Source of the DNA: Xanthobacteraceae bacterium
Lineage (GTDB): Bacteria; Pseudomonadota; Alphaproteobacteria; Rhizobiales; Xanthobacteraceae
Reading direction: 5' to 3'
Assembly (NCBI GenBank): GCA_028290465.1
Contig: JAQGJU010000145.1
Location: 50,592 to 114,591, forward strand
DNA: 64,000 nt
Shown: piece after piece, positions 1 to 8,540 of the stretch
Layout: each line of letters begins with the position of its first letter
Numbering within the stretch: the first letter of the stretch is position 1
Translations under genes and position numbers: made by a program
The notes under the pieces: generated by a model
Databases searched by the model: none
Seen by the model: only the letters and a program-made list of their open reading frames with translations
What the model was told of the DNA's origin: nothing

Positions 1-2
1 CC

Positions 3-1865
3 AAGGACGGCAAGATCGATCCGCTGATCGGCCGCGACCATGAAATCAACCGCTGCATCCAGGTGCTGTGCCGTCGGCAGAAGAACAATCCGCTGTTCGT
101 CGGCGATGCCGGCGTCGGCAAGACCGCGATCGCCGAAGGTCTGGCGCGCCGCATCGTGCACGGCGAAGTGCCGGAAGTGCTGAAGAATGCCACCGTGTTC
201 TCGCTCGACATGGGCACGCTGCTGGCCGGCACGCGCTATCGCGGCGATTTCGAAGAGCGCCTGAAGCAGGTGATCAAGGAAATCGAGGCGACGCCGGGCG
301 CCATCATGTTCATCGACGAGATCCACACCGTGATCGGTGCCGGCGCCACCTCCGGCGGCGCCATGGATGCGTCGAATCTGCTCAAGCCGGCGCTGGCTTC
401 CGGCACCGTGCGCTGCATGGGCTCGACCACCTACAAGGAATATCGGCAGTACTTCGAAAAGGACCGCGCGCTGGTCCGGAGATTCCAGAAGATCGACGTC
501 AACGAGCCGACGGTTCCGGACGCGATCGGCATCCTGCGCGGCCTGAAGCCGTATTTTGAGGAATACCACAAGCTCAAATACACCAACGAGGCGATCAAGG
601 CGGCCGTCGAACTGTCGGCGAAATACATCCACGACCGCAAACTGCCCGACAAGGCGATCGACGTGATCGACGAGTCCGGTGCGGCCCAGATGCTGCTGCC
701 CGAAAGCCGGCGCAAGAAGACCATCGGCATCAAGGAGATCGAAACCACGATCGCCACCATGGCCCGGATTCCGCCAAAGGCGGTGTCGAAGGACGTTGCC
801 GAGGTGCTGCGTCATCTGGAAAAGACGCTCAAGACCACGGTGTACGGCCAGGACAAGGCCATCGAGGCGCTGTCGGCGTCGATCAAGCTGGCCCGCGCCG
901 GCCTGCGCGAACCGGAAAAGCCGATCGGCTGCTACCTGTTCTCCGGCCCGACCGGCGTCGGCAAGACCGAAGTGGCGCGGCAGTTGTCGCTGTCGCTCGG
1001 CGTCGAGCTGATCCGCTTCGACATGTCGGAATACATGGAGCGCCATACCGTTTCGCGGCTGATCGGCGCGCCTCCCGGCTATGTCGGGTTCGACCAGGGC
1101 GGCCTGTTGACCGATGGCGTCGACCAGCATCCGCATTGCGTGCTGCTGCTCGACGAAATCGAGAAGGCGCATCCGGATCTGTTCAACGTGCTGTTGCAGA
1201 TCATGGACCACGGCAAGCTGACCGACCACAATGGCAAGCAGGTCGAGTTCCGCAACGTGATCCTGATCATGACCACCAATGCGGGCGCGGCCGATCTGGC
1301 CAAGGCATCGTTCGGCTTCACGCGCGGCAAGCGTGAGGGCGACGACGTCGAGGCGATCAACCGGATGTTCGCGCCGGAATTCCGCAACCGGTTGGACTCG
1401 ATCATCACCTTCGGCCACCTGCCGCAGGACGTGATCGCCAAGGTGGTTGAGAAGTTCGTGTTGCAGCTCGAGGCCCAGTTGGCCGACCGCGACGTCACCA
1501 TCGAACTGGCCGACGACGCGGCGAAATGGCTGATCGAGCACGGCTACGACGAGCAGATGGGCGCGCGGCCGATGGCCCGTGTGATCCAGGAGCACATCAA
1601 GAAGCCGCTCGCCGACGAGGTGCTGTTCGGCAAGCTGAAGGATGGCGGCCATGTGCGGGTGGCGCTGGTCACCGACGAGACAACCGGCCGGACCAAGCTC
1701 GGCTTCGAATATCCGGACGGGCCGGTGACGCCAAAGCCGGAGAAGCTGCCGGCCGACAAGCCGAAGCGGCGCTCCTCGGCCAAGCGCAAGCCGTCCGGCT
1801 CGAAGGGCAACGACGGCGACGCGCCGGGCCGTGGCTCGGTGCCAAAGGTGCCGTTAAAAGTCTAA
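3..1865 (+). CDS. clpA: ATP-dependent Clp protease ATP-binding subunit ClpA (3' part)
   Basis: AAA+ unfoldase that feeds substrates, including N-end-rule substrates delivered by ClpS, into ClpP in the cytoplasm. The reading frame is open from base 3, so the N-terminal Clp repeat domain lies outside the window; about 620 codons are visible. The first ATPase module has Walker [10 protein letters not shown] and Walker B IMFIDE. The second module has GPTGVGKTE and [10 protein letters not shown], followed by the ClpB D2-small domain. The tail after about codon 570 is Lys/Pro/Ser-rich and low-complexity, longer than the E. coli tail. A strong hairpin follows the stop codon. Confidence 0.97.
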   Translation, partial: KDGKIDPLIGRDHEINRCIQVLCRRQKNNPLFVGDAGVGKTAIAEGLARRIVHGEVPEVLKNATVFSLDMGTLLAGTRYRGDFEERLKQVIKEIEATPGAIMFIDEIHTVIGAGATSGGAMDASNLLKPALASGTVRCMGSTTYKEYRQYFEKDRALVRRFQKIDVNEPTVPDAIGILRGLKPYFEEYHKLKYTNEAIKAAVELSAKYIHDRKLPDKAIDVIDESGAAQMLLPESRRKKTIGIKEIETTIATMARIPPKAVSKDVAEVLRHLEKTLKTTVYGQDKAIEALSASIKLARAGLREPEKPIGCYLFSGPTGVGKTEVARQLSLSLGVELIRFDMSEYMERHTVSRLIGAPPGYVGFDQGGLLTDGVDQHPHCVLLLDEIEKAHPDLFNVLLQIMDHGKLTDHNGKQVEFRNVILIMTTNAGAADLAKASFGFTRGKREGDDVEAINRMFAPEFRNRLDSIITFGHLPQDVIAKVVEKFVLQLEAQLADRDVTIELADDAAKWLIEHGYDEQMGARPMARVIQEHIKKPLADEVLFGKLKDGGHVRVALVTDETTGRTKLGFEYPDGPVTPKPEKLPADKPKRRSSAKRKPSGSKGNDGDAPGRGSVPKVPLKV

Positions 1866-1890
1866 AATCTACGCCATGTCGGCGTCGTGA

Positions 1891-1918
1891 AAGGGCCGGG
1901 CGGTTGCGCCCGGCCCTT
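1891..1918 (+). terminator. Terminator hairpin after clpA
   Basis: A perfect 12-bp inverted repeat (AAGGGCCGGGCG, loop GTTG, then its complement) begins 25 bases after the clpA stop. The T-run behind it is weak. A second GC-rich dyad with 8-bp arms (CGCGCCCC at 1954-1961 and GGGGCGCG at 1973-1980) lies just ahead of azlC. Confidence 0.75.
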
Positions 1919-2043
1919 ATCGTTGGTCCGGCCGGGCGGCCGGCTGAGCTAAACGCGCCCCCCGGTTTTCGCGGGGCGCGCATGCGTTGAAAAATACCGG
2001 TCAGCGGTTGCGCGGACGCGCGCGCCGTGACACGCCATGCGCC

Positions 2044-2778
2044 ATGTCGGCGACGGACACGAGCCCCACGCATATGCCGGAAGCCACGTTCCAGGGCGGC
2101 CTGAAGGCCGCCTGGACCTCGGTATTCGCCTATGTGCTGTTCGGCACTTACGTTGGCCTCGGCGCGCTGGCGCTGGATTTCGGCTTCTCGGTGCAATGGC
2201 TGACGCTGTCGACGATCTTCGTGTGGGCGGCGCCCGCGCAGGTCATCATCATTTCAGGCCTGGGCGGCGGCGCCTCGCTGATCGAGGTCGCGCTGGCCGT
2301 CACCCTGAGTGCCGTACGCCTGCTGCCGATGGTGGTGGCGCTGCTGCCGGTGGTGCGCGGGCCGCGCACACGGACCTGGCAATTGCTGCTGATCGCGCAT
2401 TTCACCGCGATCAGCATGTGGGTCGAATCGTTGCGCCTGCTGCCCACGATGCCGCGCGAGCAGCGTGCTGCGTTCTGTATCGGCCTCGGCACCGGGCTGA
2501 TTAGCGCGGCCGTGATCGGCGGACTGGTTGGCTTCTATCTGACCGCCGGGCTGCCGGTGGTGCTGGCGGCCGGACTGCTGTTCCTGACGCCGCTGTCGTT
2601 CCTGGTGTCGGTGGCCCGCAACAGCCGCACGCTGGTCGAGCGGACCGCCTTCGGCCTCGGCTTCGTGATCGCGCCGCTGCTCGCCGCCTACAAGATCGAA
2701 CTCGATCTTTTATGGACCGGGATCGTCGGCGGCACGCTCGGCTTCGCGGCGCATCGGTTGCGCGAGGCGATGCGATGA
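2044..2778 (+). CDS. azlC: AzlC family branched-chain amino acid exporter, large subunit
   Basis: Hydrophobic protein of 244 residues matching AzlC/YgaZ, the large subunit of a two-component inner-membrane exporter of branched-chain amino acids. Several transmembrane helices are evident, including the stretches around FGFSVQWLTLSTIFVWAAPA and LPVVLAAGLLFLTPLSFLV. ATG 2044 gives the usual family length. In-frame alternatives are TTG 1987 and ATG 2074. The stop overlaps the azlD start (ATGA), which fits translational coupling. Confidence 0.9.
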   Translation: MSATDTSPTHMPEATFQGGLKAAWTSVFAYVLFGTYVGLGALALDFGFSVQWLTLSTIFVWAAPAQVIIISGLGGGASLIEVALAVTLSAVRLLPMVVALLPVVRGPRTRTWQLLLIAHFTAISMWVESLRLLPTMPREQRAAFCIGLGTGLISAAVIGGLVGFYLTAGLPVVLAAGLLFLTPLSFLVSVARNSRTLVERTAFGLGFVIAPLLAAYKIELDLLWTGIVGGTLGFAAHRLREAMR

Positions 2779-3119
2779 GCCTCGTCAACGAATTCTGGCC
2801 CTATCTGGTGCTGATCCTGGTCGGCTTCCTGCCGAACGAGGTCTGGCGCGTGCTGGGTCTCGTGTTCGCGCGCGGCCTCGACGAGGACTCGCAGGTCATC
2901 CTATGGGTGCGTGGCGTCGCCACCGCGATCCTGGCCGGCGTGGTGGCCAAGTTGATCGTGTCGCCATCCGGCGCGCTGCTCACGGTGCCGCTCAGCGTGC
3001 GGGTCGCGGCGGCGGCGGCCGGGCTCATCGCGTTTCTGCTGATCCGCCGCTCGGTGTTCGCCGGCGTGCTGGTCGGAGAGGCGGTCCTGATCGGCGGCGG
3101 GCTGGTCGCCGGGCCTTAA
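2775..3119 (+). CDS. azlD: AzlD family branched-chain amino acid exporter, small subunit
   Basis: Membrane protein of 114 residues, the small partner of AzlC (YgaH type). Four hydrophobic segments make up almost the whole chain. The start codon overlaps the azlC stop by 4 bases, so the two genes form one transcription unit. The gene converges with the HIT gene on the minus strand; only a few bases separate the stops, with no obvious terminator. Confidence 0.9.
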   Translation: MSLVNEFWPYLVLILVGFLPNEVWRVLGLVFARGLDEDSQVILWVRGVATAILAGVVAKLIVSPSGALLTVPLSVRVAAAAAGLIAFLLIRRSVFAGVLVGEAVLIGGGLVAGP

Positions 3120-3124
3120 TCAAT

Positions 3125-3553
3125 TTATCCGGCGGCCAATGCCGCCACCAACTTCTTCGCGTGGTCCGCCAGCACGTCGGGCTTTTCCTTTTCGCTGGCC
3201 GGCGGCTTCATCGGCACGCCTTCCCGTCGCGGGATGACGTGGACATGCAAGTGGAACACCACCTGTCCGCCGGCGCCTTCGTTGAATTGCTGGATCGTGA
3301 TCCCGTCGGCCGCGAACGCCTTCATGCCGGCCTTGGCGATCTTCTGCGCGACGCCGATGACATGGCCGAGGTCTTCGGGCGCGACGTCGAGCATGTTGCG
3401 GGCCGGTGCCTTGGGCAGCACCAAGGTGTGGCCGGGCGCGCGCGGCATGATGTCGAGGAAGGCGAACGTCTTGTCATCCTCGTAGATCTTGTAGCACGGC
3501 AACTCGCCGCGCAGGATCTTGGCGAAGATGTTGTTCGGATCGTAGCTCGGCAT
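3125..3553 (-). CDS. HIT family protein (histidine triad nucleotide hydrolase)
   Basis: Protein of 142 residues. The histidine triad HLHVHVIP lies near residue 98, and the N-terminal half carries the usual IFAKILRGELPC segment. HIT proteins of this size hydrolyse phosphoramidates and adenylated nucleotides. The start at 3553 is chosen because GGGGGAG lies about 7 bases upstream and MPSYDPNNIF is the usual start of the family; an in-frame codon at 3607 would add 18 unlike residues. Its cellular substrate cannot be told from the sequence. Confidence 0.93.
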   Translation of the reverse strand: MPSYDPNNIFAKILRGELPCYKIYEDDKTFAFLDIMPRAPGHTLVLPKAPARNMLDVAPEDLGHVIGVAQKIAKAGMKAFAADGITIQQFNEGAGGQVVFHLHVHVIPRREGVPMKPPASEKEKPDVLADHAKKLVAALAAG

Positions 3554-3603
3554 GATTGAAACTCCCCCGGGGCCGTGAATCTGTTCAGTCCGCAGAGCGC
3601 TCG

Positions 3604-4770
3604 TCAAGCTTTCTCGACCAGCAGATCCTTGCGGAACGGCGCCGCCGCCGCGAGTTCGTGGCCGACCGCTTCGACGTAGGCCCGCTCGCCGCGCAGATAA
3701 TCGGCGACGGCGCGGCGCAGCGCCGGATCGGCGATGAAGTGCGCCGAATAGGTCGTATTCGGCAGATAGCCGCGCGCTAATTTATGCTCGCCCTGTGCGC
3801 CGGCTTCGACGCGCGTGAGGCCCTTGGCGATGGCGAAGTCGATGGCCTGGTAATAGCACAGCTCGAAATGCAGGAACGGATGCTGCTCGTTGCAGCCCCA
3901 GTGCCGGCCGAATAGCGTATCGCTGCCGATGAAGTTGATGGCGCCGGCGATCCAGCGGCCGGCACGCTTGGCCATCATCAATACAATTCTATCGGCCATG
4001 CCGGCGCCGACCATCGAATAGAATTCGCGGGTCAGATAGGGCCGGCCCCATTTGCGCGAGCCGGTTTCCATGTAGAAGCCGAAAAACGCATCCCAGATCT
4101 CTTCCGTGAGATCGCTGCCGGTCAGCCAGTGCACCTCGATGCCGGGCGCCAGCGCGTCGCGCCGCTCGCGCTTGATCGCCTTGCGCTTGCGCGCCGCCAG
4201 GGCTGCCAGAAAGTCATCGAAGCTCTGGTAGCCGGCATTGGCCCAGTGGAATTGCTGGTCGGTGCGCTGCAAAAAGCCCTTGCGGCCGGCGAGTTGCCAT
4301 TCTGTCTCGGTCATGAACGTCACATGCACCGACGACACTTCGAGCTGGCCGCACATCGCGATCAGCGCGTCGGCCAGATGTTCGCGGATAGTGTCGGCGT
4401 CCGGGCCGGGCCGGACCAGCAGCCGGTTTCCGGTCGCCGGGGTGAACGGCACCGCGACCTGGAGTTTGGGGTAATAGTCGCCGCCGGCCCGCTCATAGGC
4501 TTCGGCCCAGCCGGCATCGAACACGTATTCGCCGCGCGAATGGGTCTTCAGATAGACCGGCACCACGCCGACCAGCGTGCCTTTGTCCTCCGCCACCAGA
4601 TGGATCGCCTGCCAGCCGGAGCGCCCGCCGACCGAGCCGGAGCGCTCCAGCGCCGACAGGAAGGCATGCGACGTGAACGGGTTCTGCACGCCCGCGCAGG
4701 CGTCCCAGGCGGACGCCGCGATATCGCCGATCGACCGGACGGTGCGGAACTGAAGTTCGGAATCACTCAT
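3604..4770 (-). CDS. FemAB-like GNAT-fold protein (peptidogalycan biosynthesis/recognition family, DUF482)
   Basis: Protein of 388 residues resembling the PF04339 FemAB-like family, which has an acetyltransferase (GNAT) fold. Typical segments are NPFTSHAFLSALE near residue 30, VYLKTHSRGEYVFD near 72, GRHWGCNEQHPFLHFELCYY near 290 and EAGAQGEHKLARGY near 325. The family is common in Hyphomicrobiales; the acceptor substrate is unknown. It follows ridA and the glycerophosphodiesterase on the same strand, separated from the latter by about 95 bases. The predicted Shine-Dalgarno is weak. Confidence 0.85.
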   Translation of the reverse strand: MSDSELQFRTVRSIGDIAASAWDACAGVQNPFTSHAFLSALERSGSVGGRSGWQAIHLVAEDKGTLVGVVPVYLKTHSRGEYVFDAGWAEAYERAGGDYYPKLQVAVPFTPATGNRLLVRPGPDADTIREHLADALIAMCGQLEVSSVHVTFMTETEWQLAGRKGFLQRTDQQFHWANAGYQSFDDFLAALAARKRKAIKRERRDALAPGIEVHWLTGSDLTEEIWDAFFGFYMETGSRKWGRPYLTREFYSMVGAGMADRIVLMMAKRAGRWIAGAINFIGSDTLFGRHWGCNEQHPFLHFELCYYQAIDFAIAKGLTRVEAGAQGEHKLARGYLPNTTYSAHFIADPALRRAVADYLRGERAYVEAVGHELAAAAPFRKDLLVEKA

Positions 4771-4864
4771 CGGGCAGGGCGGCGCACGTTCGGTGGGATC
4801 GGGGTCAGCAGGGTGGGATCATCCAGCGTGGCGGCGGCGAAACCAAGGCGAAACTTTCGGCGTA

Positions 4865-5614
4865 TCAGTCCGGTCGCCAGCCTTCGAAAATCACCTGATC
4901 GGCCCACTTCGCGGCGCGCTGACGCTGCTCCGGCGTGCGCACCGTCCAGGTCAGCAGGCTCAACCCGAGCAGGTTGCGGGCAACCCACGGCGCCAGCGCC
5001 GGCAGATCGTTGACCGCATAGGCGACGAAATGCGGCCGGGTTTCGGGGATGTGCAGCAGGTGCGCCATGCGGCCCTTCAGCGGGGCCGGCAGCGGCCCCC
5101 AGCCGGCGTCGTCATAATGCCGTTCGGCCACGATGCCGCGCGTCAGGCCGGGCGCGAGGTCGCGCAACGCCGCGACCTGCGCCGGGTCGAATGACATCAC
5201 GGCGACCGGCCCGGCATAGTTGTGCAGCACCGACGCGACGCGGGCGGCGAGGCGCCGGTCGCCGTCGAATTGGCTCTTGAGTTCGATGACCAGCGGCACC
5301 CGGCCGGCGACCAGATCGCACAACCCGCCGAGGTCCAGCATGCGGTCGGCGGTGGCCCGGAATGGCACGCGCTTGAGATCGGCCGCCGTCATCGTGTCGA
5401 GCGCGGCACTGCCCTCGGTCAGGCGGCCGAGCGCCTCGTCGTGGTGCACCATCGCGTCGCCGTCGGCGGTGAGCTGCACGTCGCACTCGATGCCGAAGCC
5501 GCCGGCGATCGCGGCCGCGAACGCCGACGGGGTATTCTCGATAATGCCCGCCGCGACATCGTGCAGACCGCGATGCGCCACCGGCCGCGCGGTCAACCAG
5601 TCGAGGCCGGGCAT
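4865..5614 (-). CDS. ugpQ: Glycerophosphodiester phosphodiesterase family protein
   Basis: Protein of 249 residues with the GDPD signature: AHRGL near residue 13, ENTPSAF near 27, ECDVQLTADG near 43 and HHDEALGRLT near 58. The TIM-barrel enzyme hydrolyses glycerophosphodiesters from lipid turnover to glycerol 3-phosphate and an alcohol. There is no signal peptide, so it is probably cytoplasmic like UgpQ. It starts 17 bases after the ridA stop, suggesting co-transcription. The symbol follows the family; no ugp transporter is adjacent. Confidence 0.88.
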   Translation of the reverse strand: MPGLDWLTARPVAHRGLHDVAAGIIENTPSAFAAAIAGGFGIECDVQLTADGDAMVHHDEALGRLTEGSAALDTMTAADLKRVPFRATADRMLDLGGLCDLVAGRVPLVIELKSQFDGDRRLAARVASVLHNYAGPVAVMSFDPAQVAALRDLAPGLTRGIVAERHYDDAGWGPLPAPLKGRMAHLLHIPETRPHFVAYAVNDLPALAPWVARNLLGLSLLTWTVRTPEQRQRAAKWADQVIFEGWRPD

Positions 5615-5631
5615 CGGCGTCGGTCCTTCGG

Positions 5632-6099
5632 TTACGAGACCTCGAACATGCCTTCGACTTCGACCGCCGCATCGCCCGGCAGCACCGAGACGCCGATGGT
5701 GGTGCGGGCGTGCTTGCCGCGGTCGCCGAACGCCGTGACCATCAGGTCGGAGGCGCCGTTCATCACCTTCGGGCCGTCGACGAAGCTCGGCACCGACGAA
5801 ATGAAGCCGCCGAGCCGCACCACGCGCTGCACCTTGTCGAGGTCGCCGAGCGCCGCCTTGAGTTGCGCCAGTAGATTGATCGCGCAGGCGCGCGCCGCCT
5901 TCTGGCCGTCCTCGATGGTCACGTCGGCGCCGAGCTTGCCCTTGGCGATCATCTTGCCCTCGGCGTCGAGGCAGATCTGGCCGGAGATGAGCAGCAGGTT
6001 GCCGGTGCGCACGAAAGGGACGTAATTGGCAACCGGCGCCGCCGGCGTATGCAGCGTGATCCCCAGATCCGCCAGTTTCTTCTCGACCGTACCGGACAT
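5632..6099 (-). CDS. ridA: RidA family protein (enamine/imine deaminase)
   Basis: Protein of 155 residues of the YjgF/RidA family, which hydrolyses reactive 2-aminoacrylate and other enamines. Typical elements are LLISGQICLD and INLLAQLKAALGDLDKVQRV, with FVDGPKVMNGASDLMV towards the C terminus. The start at 6099 is set by AGGAGG 7 bases upstream; the frame is open to 6273 but those codons lack family similarity. First gene of a unit with the glycerophosphodiesterase and the FemAB-like gene. Confidence 0.9.
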   Translation of the reverse strand: MSGTVEKKLADLGITLHTPAAPVANYVPFVRTGNLLLISGQICLDAEGKMIAKGKLGADVTIEDGQKAARACAINLLAQLKAALGDLDKVQRVVRLGGFISSVPSFVDGPKVMNGASDLMVTAFGDRGKHARTTIGVSVLPGDAAVEVEGMFEVS

Positions 6100-6254
6100 G
6101 CTAGCCTCCTGCCTTATTTCGGAACCATTTAGCCGCGAAGCAGCCATCTGTTCCGCCATTTCTTGGCCGATCATGCCCGAGCATGCAAGGGACCTAGCGG
6201 TTGCGGCCGTGGGGCCGGGTCCGGTATGATTCGGTTGCTTACCAGGGAGATTCA

Positions 6255-7166
6255 ATGCGCCAGCATCACGCATCTGCGGGCCTTGCCCGCGCCGGCTTGA
6301 TCCAGGCCGCCTTGGCGCTGCTGCTGCCGGTCTCGCTCGGGCTCGGCGTGACAGGATTAGGCTTGGCCGGGTTCGCGACCGCCGCGAGCGCGGCGGCGCA
6401 GCTCACCCCGCACCGGGCGATCTATGACCTGAAGCTGTCCAAGACGCGCGGCTCGTCGTCGATGTCCGGGGTACGCGGCCGCATCGTCTACGATTTCAGC
6501 GGTAATGCCTGCGAGGGCTTCCAGCTCGAATTCCGCCAATTGTCCGAACTCGACAGCGGCGAGGGCAAGACCTCGATGAGCGACCTGCGCACCTCGACCT
6601 GGGAGGACGGCAGCGCCAAGAACTACCGCTTCAACTCGCAGAACTTCGTCGACCAGAAGCTGGTCGACACCGTCGACGGCAAGGCCGAGCGCAGCGGTCA
6701 GGCGGTCGACGTCAATCTCAGCAAACCGCAGGCCAAGAAGTTTCCGCTCGACGCCACGATGGTGTTTCCGACCGAGCACATGCGCCGTATCATTGACGCA
6801 GCGAAAGCCGAGAAGACGATTTTGGAATTCCCGGTCTATGACGGCGCCGAGACCGGCGAGAAGGTCTACAACACGCTGACCGTGATCGGCCGCCCGATCG
6901 CGCCGGGCGCCCGCAAGCCGGAAGACGCCGCGGCGAAGAATACGGTGCTGGACGGCCTAGTGCGCTGGCCGGTGACCATCAGCTATTTCGATCGCGCCAA
7001 TAGCAGCAGCAAGGATGGTGGCGGCGAGCAGACGCCAGTCTATTCGATCGCGTTCGAGCTGTACGAGAACGGCGTGTCGCGGGCATTGACGCTGGACTAC
7101 AACGACTTCGTCATTTCGGGCGAAATGACCTCACTGGAGTTGAAGGCCGAGAAGCCGTGTCCGTGA
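6255..7166 (+). CDS. eipB: EipB family cell envelope integrity protein (DUF1849)
   Basis: Secreted protein of 303 residues with an N-terminal signal peptide (hydrophobic core about residues 15-45, Ala-rich end). It matches the DUF1849/EipB family, periplasmic beta-spiral proteins needed for envelope integrity in Brucella. TPHRAIYDLKLS opens the mature domain. Cys86 and Cys302 fit the family's N- to C-terminal disulfide. The start at ATG 6255 has AGGGAGA at a good distance. A large intergenic inverted repeat follows the gene. Confidence 0.88.
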   Translation: MRQHHASAGLARAGLIQAALALLLPVSLGLGVTGLGLAGFATAASAAAQLTPHRAIYDLKLSKTRGSSSMSGVRGRIVYDFSGNACEGFQLEFRQLSELDSGEGKTSMSDLRTSTWEDGSAKNYRFNSQNFVDQKLVDTVDGKAERSGQAVDVNLSKPQAKKFPLDATMVFPTEHMRRIIDAAKAEKTILEFPVYDGAETGEKVYNTLTVIGRPIAPGARKPEDAAAKNTVLDGLVRWPVTISYFDRANSSSKDGGGEQTPVYSIAFELYENGVSRALTLDYNDFVISGEMTSLELKAEKPCP

Positions 7167-7191
7167 CTTTTCGCTGAGCGCAAATGCGTTC

Positions 7192-7350
7192 TTTCCCTCG
7201 CCCCGCTCTTGCGGGGAGAGGGTGACTTCCGAGCAAAGCGAGGAAGTCGGGTGAGGGGCCGACACTGAGTGTGCGGCACGCTCGCCCCTCACCCGGCTCG
7301 CATTCTGCGATGCTCGCCACCCTCTCTCCGCAAGAGCAGGGCGAGGGAAG
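7192..7350. repeat. Large imperfect inverted repeat (intergenic palindromic element)
   Basis: About 158 bases form an imperfect palindrome. The left arm begins CTTTCCCTCGCCCCGCTCTT, and the right arm contains CCGCAAGAGCAGGGCGAGGG. Inner arms GGGTGAGGGGC and GCCCCTCACCC pair in the middle. The element has no coding capacity. The form resembles the interspersed palindromic elements common between genes in Bradyrhizobium-like genomes. It lies directly between eipB and the first truncated dinB copy. Confidence 0.75.
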
Positions 7351-7372
7351 AAGCAGCGCTTCTCAATTCCGC

Positions 7373-7440
7373 TCAATCCTCCTCCTTATCAAACGCCAAC
7401 CCGCGCACCACGACGGCATCGCCGAATTTAGCGCAATCTT
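7373..7440 (-). repeat. Truncated copy (copy 3) of the dinB 3' end
   Basis: Read on the minus strand this encodes [18 protein letters not shown] and a stop, matching the DinB C terminus ([20 protein letters not shown]). Homology covers about 63-68 bases including the stop codon, then ends abruptly. It is the shortest of the three copies and lies farthest from dinB. It has no start and is not a gene. Confidence 0.9.
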
Positions 7441-7485
7441 TGATATAGTAATCACTAGCGGTCGTCGGGTTCTATTGGATTGCTT

Positions 7486-8319
7486 ATGGCTGAACATAGT
7501 CGCAAAATTCCGAGGAGTATCAAGCTGCGATTGATCGAGGAGGCAGGGGGGAAATGCTCAAACCCTGGCTGCTCGAACACCCGCGTCCAGTTTCACCACA
7601 TAAATCATTGGGCCGTATATAAGACGCATAGTCCTAAGCAGATGATCGCCCTTTGTCCGAGCTGCCACGATGCCACTCATAACGGAGTTCTAAAGATTAC
7701 AGACGGCATCCTTCATTCGTGGAGGCGCCCGACTGAAAAATCAGATTTTCTTTACGCAACTTTGGAGGTAGCCCCAAACAAAGAAGTTGGGCTTCTGACG
7801 GGGTCTATAATGCTTTCAATAGTGAACCCAGAATTGATTACTTTTCAACTTTCGAACACTAATACTTTGGCATTTCGCGTCGAGGGTTCTGAGATTGTTT
7901 TGCTTAAGAGTGATCTCATAGACCTCTCGGGAGAACAAGTTTTGCAGGTTCGCGATAATCGCGTTCGATCACGTCGAGATGAACAAATTGAATTTAACAA
8001 GCGTCCAGGACGCATTTCGATCACGGTGCCAAGTTCGGACAGGTATATCTATCCGTGGATGATAGAACATATGCGGCAACAGGTGCATAGATATGCAACG
8101 GATGGCCGAATTACGTCATTAGATCTCGAAGTCGTGGAGCCGGGGCTTATCCGAGTGAAAGGTGCTTGGATTGCACCGGAAGGGGGAGTCGTTATCACTG
8201 ATGATTTATTGTCGTTCTTGAAGCCTAATTTGCGCGAGCCGATTAGTTTGCGGGGTGAAGGCAGAGCTTCTTGTCTCGTTGTCACCGGCCCTGTGACCAC
8301 TGCCCTTTTCGTTCTTTAA
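7486..8319 (+). CDS. HNH-type zinc-binding nuclease-like protein
   Basis: Protein of 277 residues. The N-terminal 70 residues form a zinc-stabilised HNH-like unit: Cys24 and Cys29, HHINHW with His37/His38, then Cys57, Cys60, His61 (CPSCH) and His65-Asn66. The remaining 200 residues are mostly beta-rich and not recognised. ATG 7486 is preferred to the in-frame TTG at 7480. The gene is clearly richer in A/T and in rare codons than its neighbours and lies between two truncated dinB tails, so it was probably acquired horizontally. A role in defence or DNA cleavage is inferred from the HNH fold only. Confidence 0.65.
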   Translation: MAEHSRKIPRSIKLRLIEEAGGKCSNPGCSNTRVQFHHINHWAVYKTHSPKQMIALCPSCHDATHNGVLKITDGILHSWRRPTEKSDFLYATLEVAPNKEVGLLTGSIMLSIVNPELITFQLSNTNTLAFRVEGSEIVLLKSDLIDLSGEQVLQVRDNRVRSRRDEQIEFNKRPGRISITVPSSDRYIYPWMIEHMRQQVHRYATDGRITSLDLEVVEPGLIRVKGAWIAPEGGVVITDDLLSFLKPNLREPISLRGEGRASCLVVTGPVTTALFVL

Positions 8320-8395
8320 TGACAGTCACTGCTATATTGCGTTTGATTATCGCTGGTGCTGGGGCAGCCCGTTCCAGCACGCACCTCTGCTCACC

Positions 8396-8540
8396 CATCC
8401 TCCTCCTTATCGAACGCCAGCCTCCCCACCACGGCGGCGTCGCCGAATTTGGCGCGGAGCCTGTCGACCGCGTGTTCGGCATCGACGGTGCGGCGGTCCA
8501 TCAAGTTGGCCGAGTGGCTTCGTCGGCCGGCGCCAGCGCG
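8396..8540 (-). repeat. Truncated copy (copy 2) of the dinB 3' end
   Basis: About 145 bases on the minus strand match the dinB 3' end at 10173-10324. The encoded tail contains [20 protein letters not shown], then [19 protein letters not shown] and a stop. The homology reaches upstream to the codons for ALxPA and then stops. One base is missing near 8510 relative to dinB, which puts the upstream part in a different frame. That part supplies the 3' end of the neighbouring 492-residue gene. Confidence 0.92.

Larger units (their letters stand above)
7167..7485. other. Intergenic region: palindromic element, dinB remnant, HNH promoter area
   Basis: This 319-base stretch holds no gene. It contains the 158-base inverted repeat (7192-7350), a remnant of the dinB 3' end (7373-7440), and a short AT-rich segment at about 7440-7480 that probably carries the promoter of the HNH gene. 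Confidence 0.7.
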
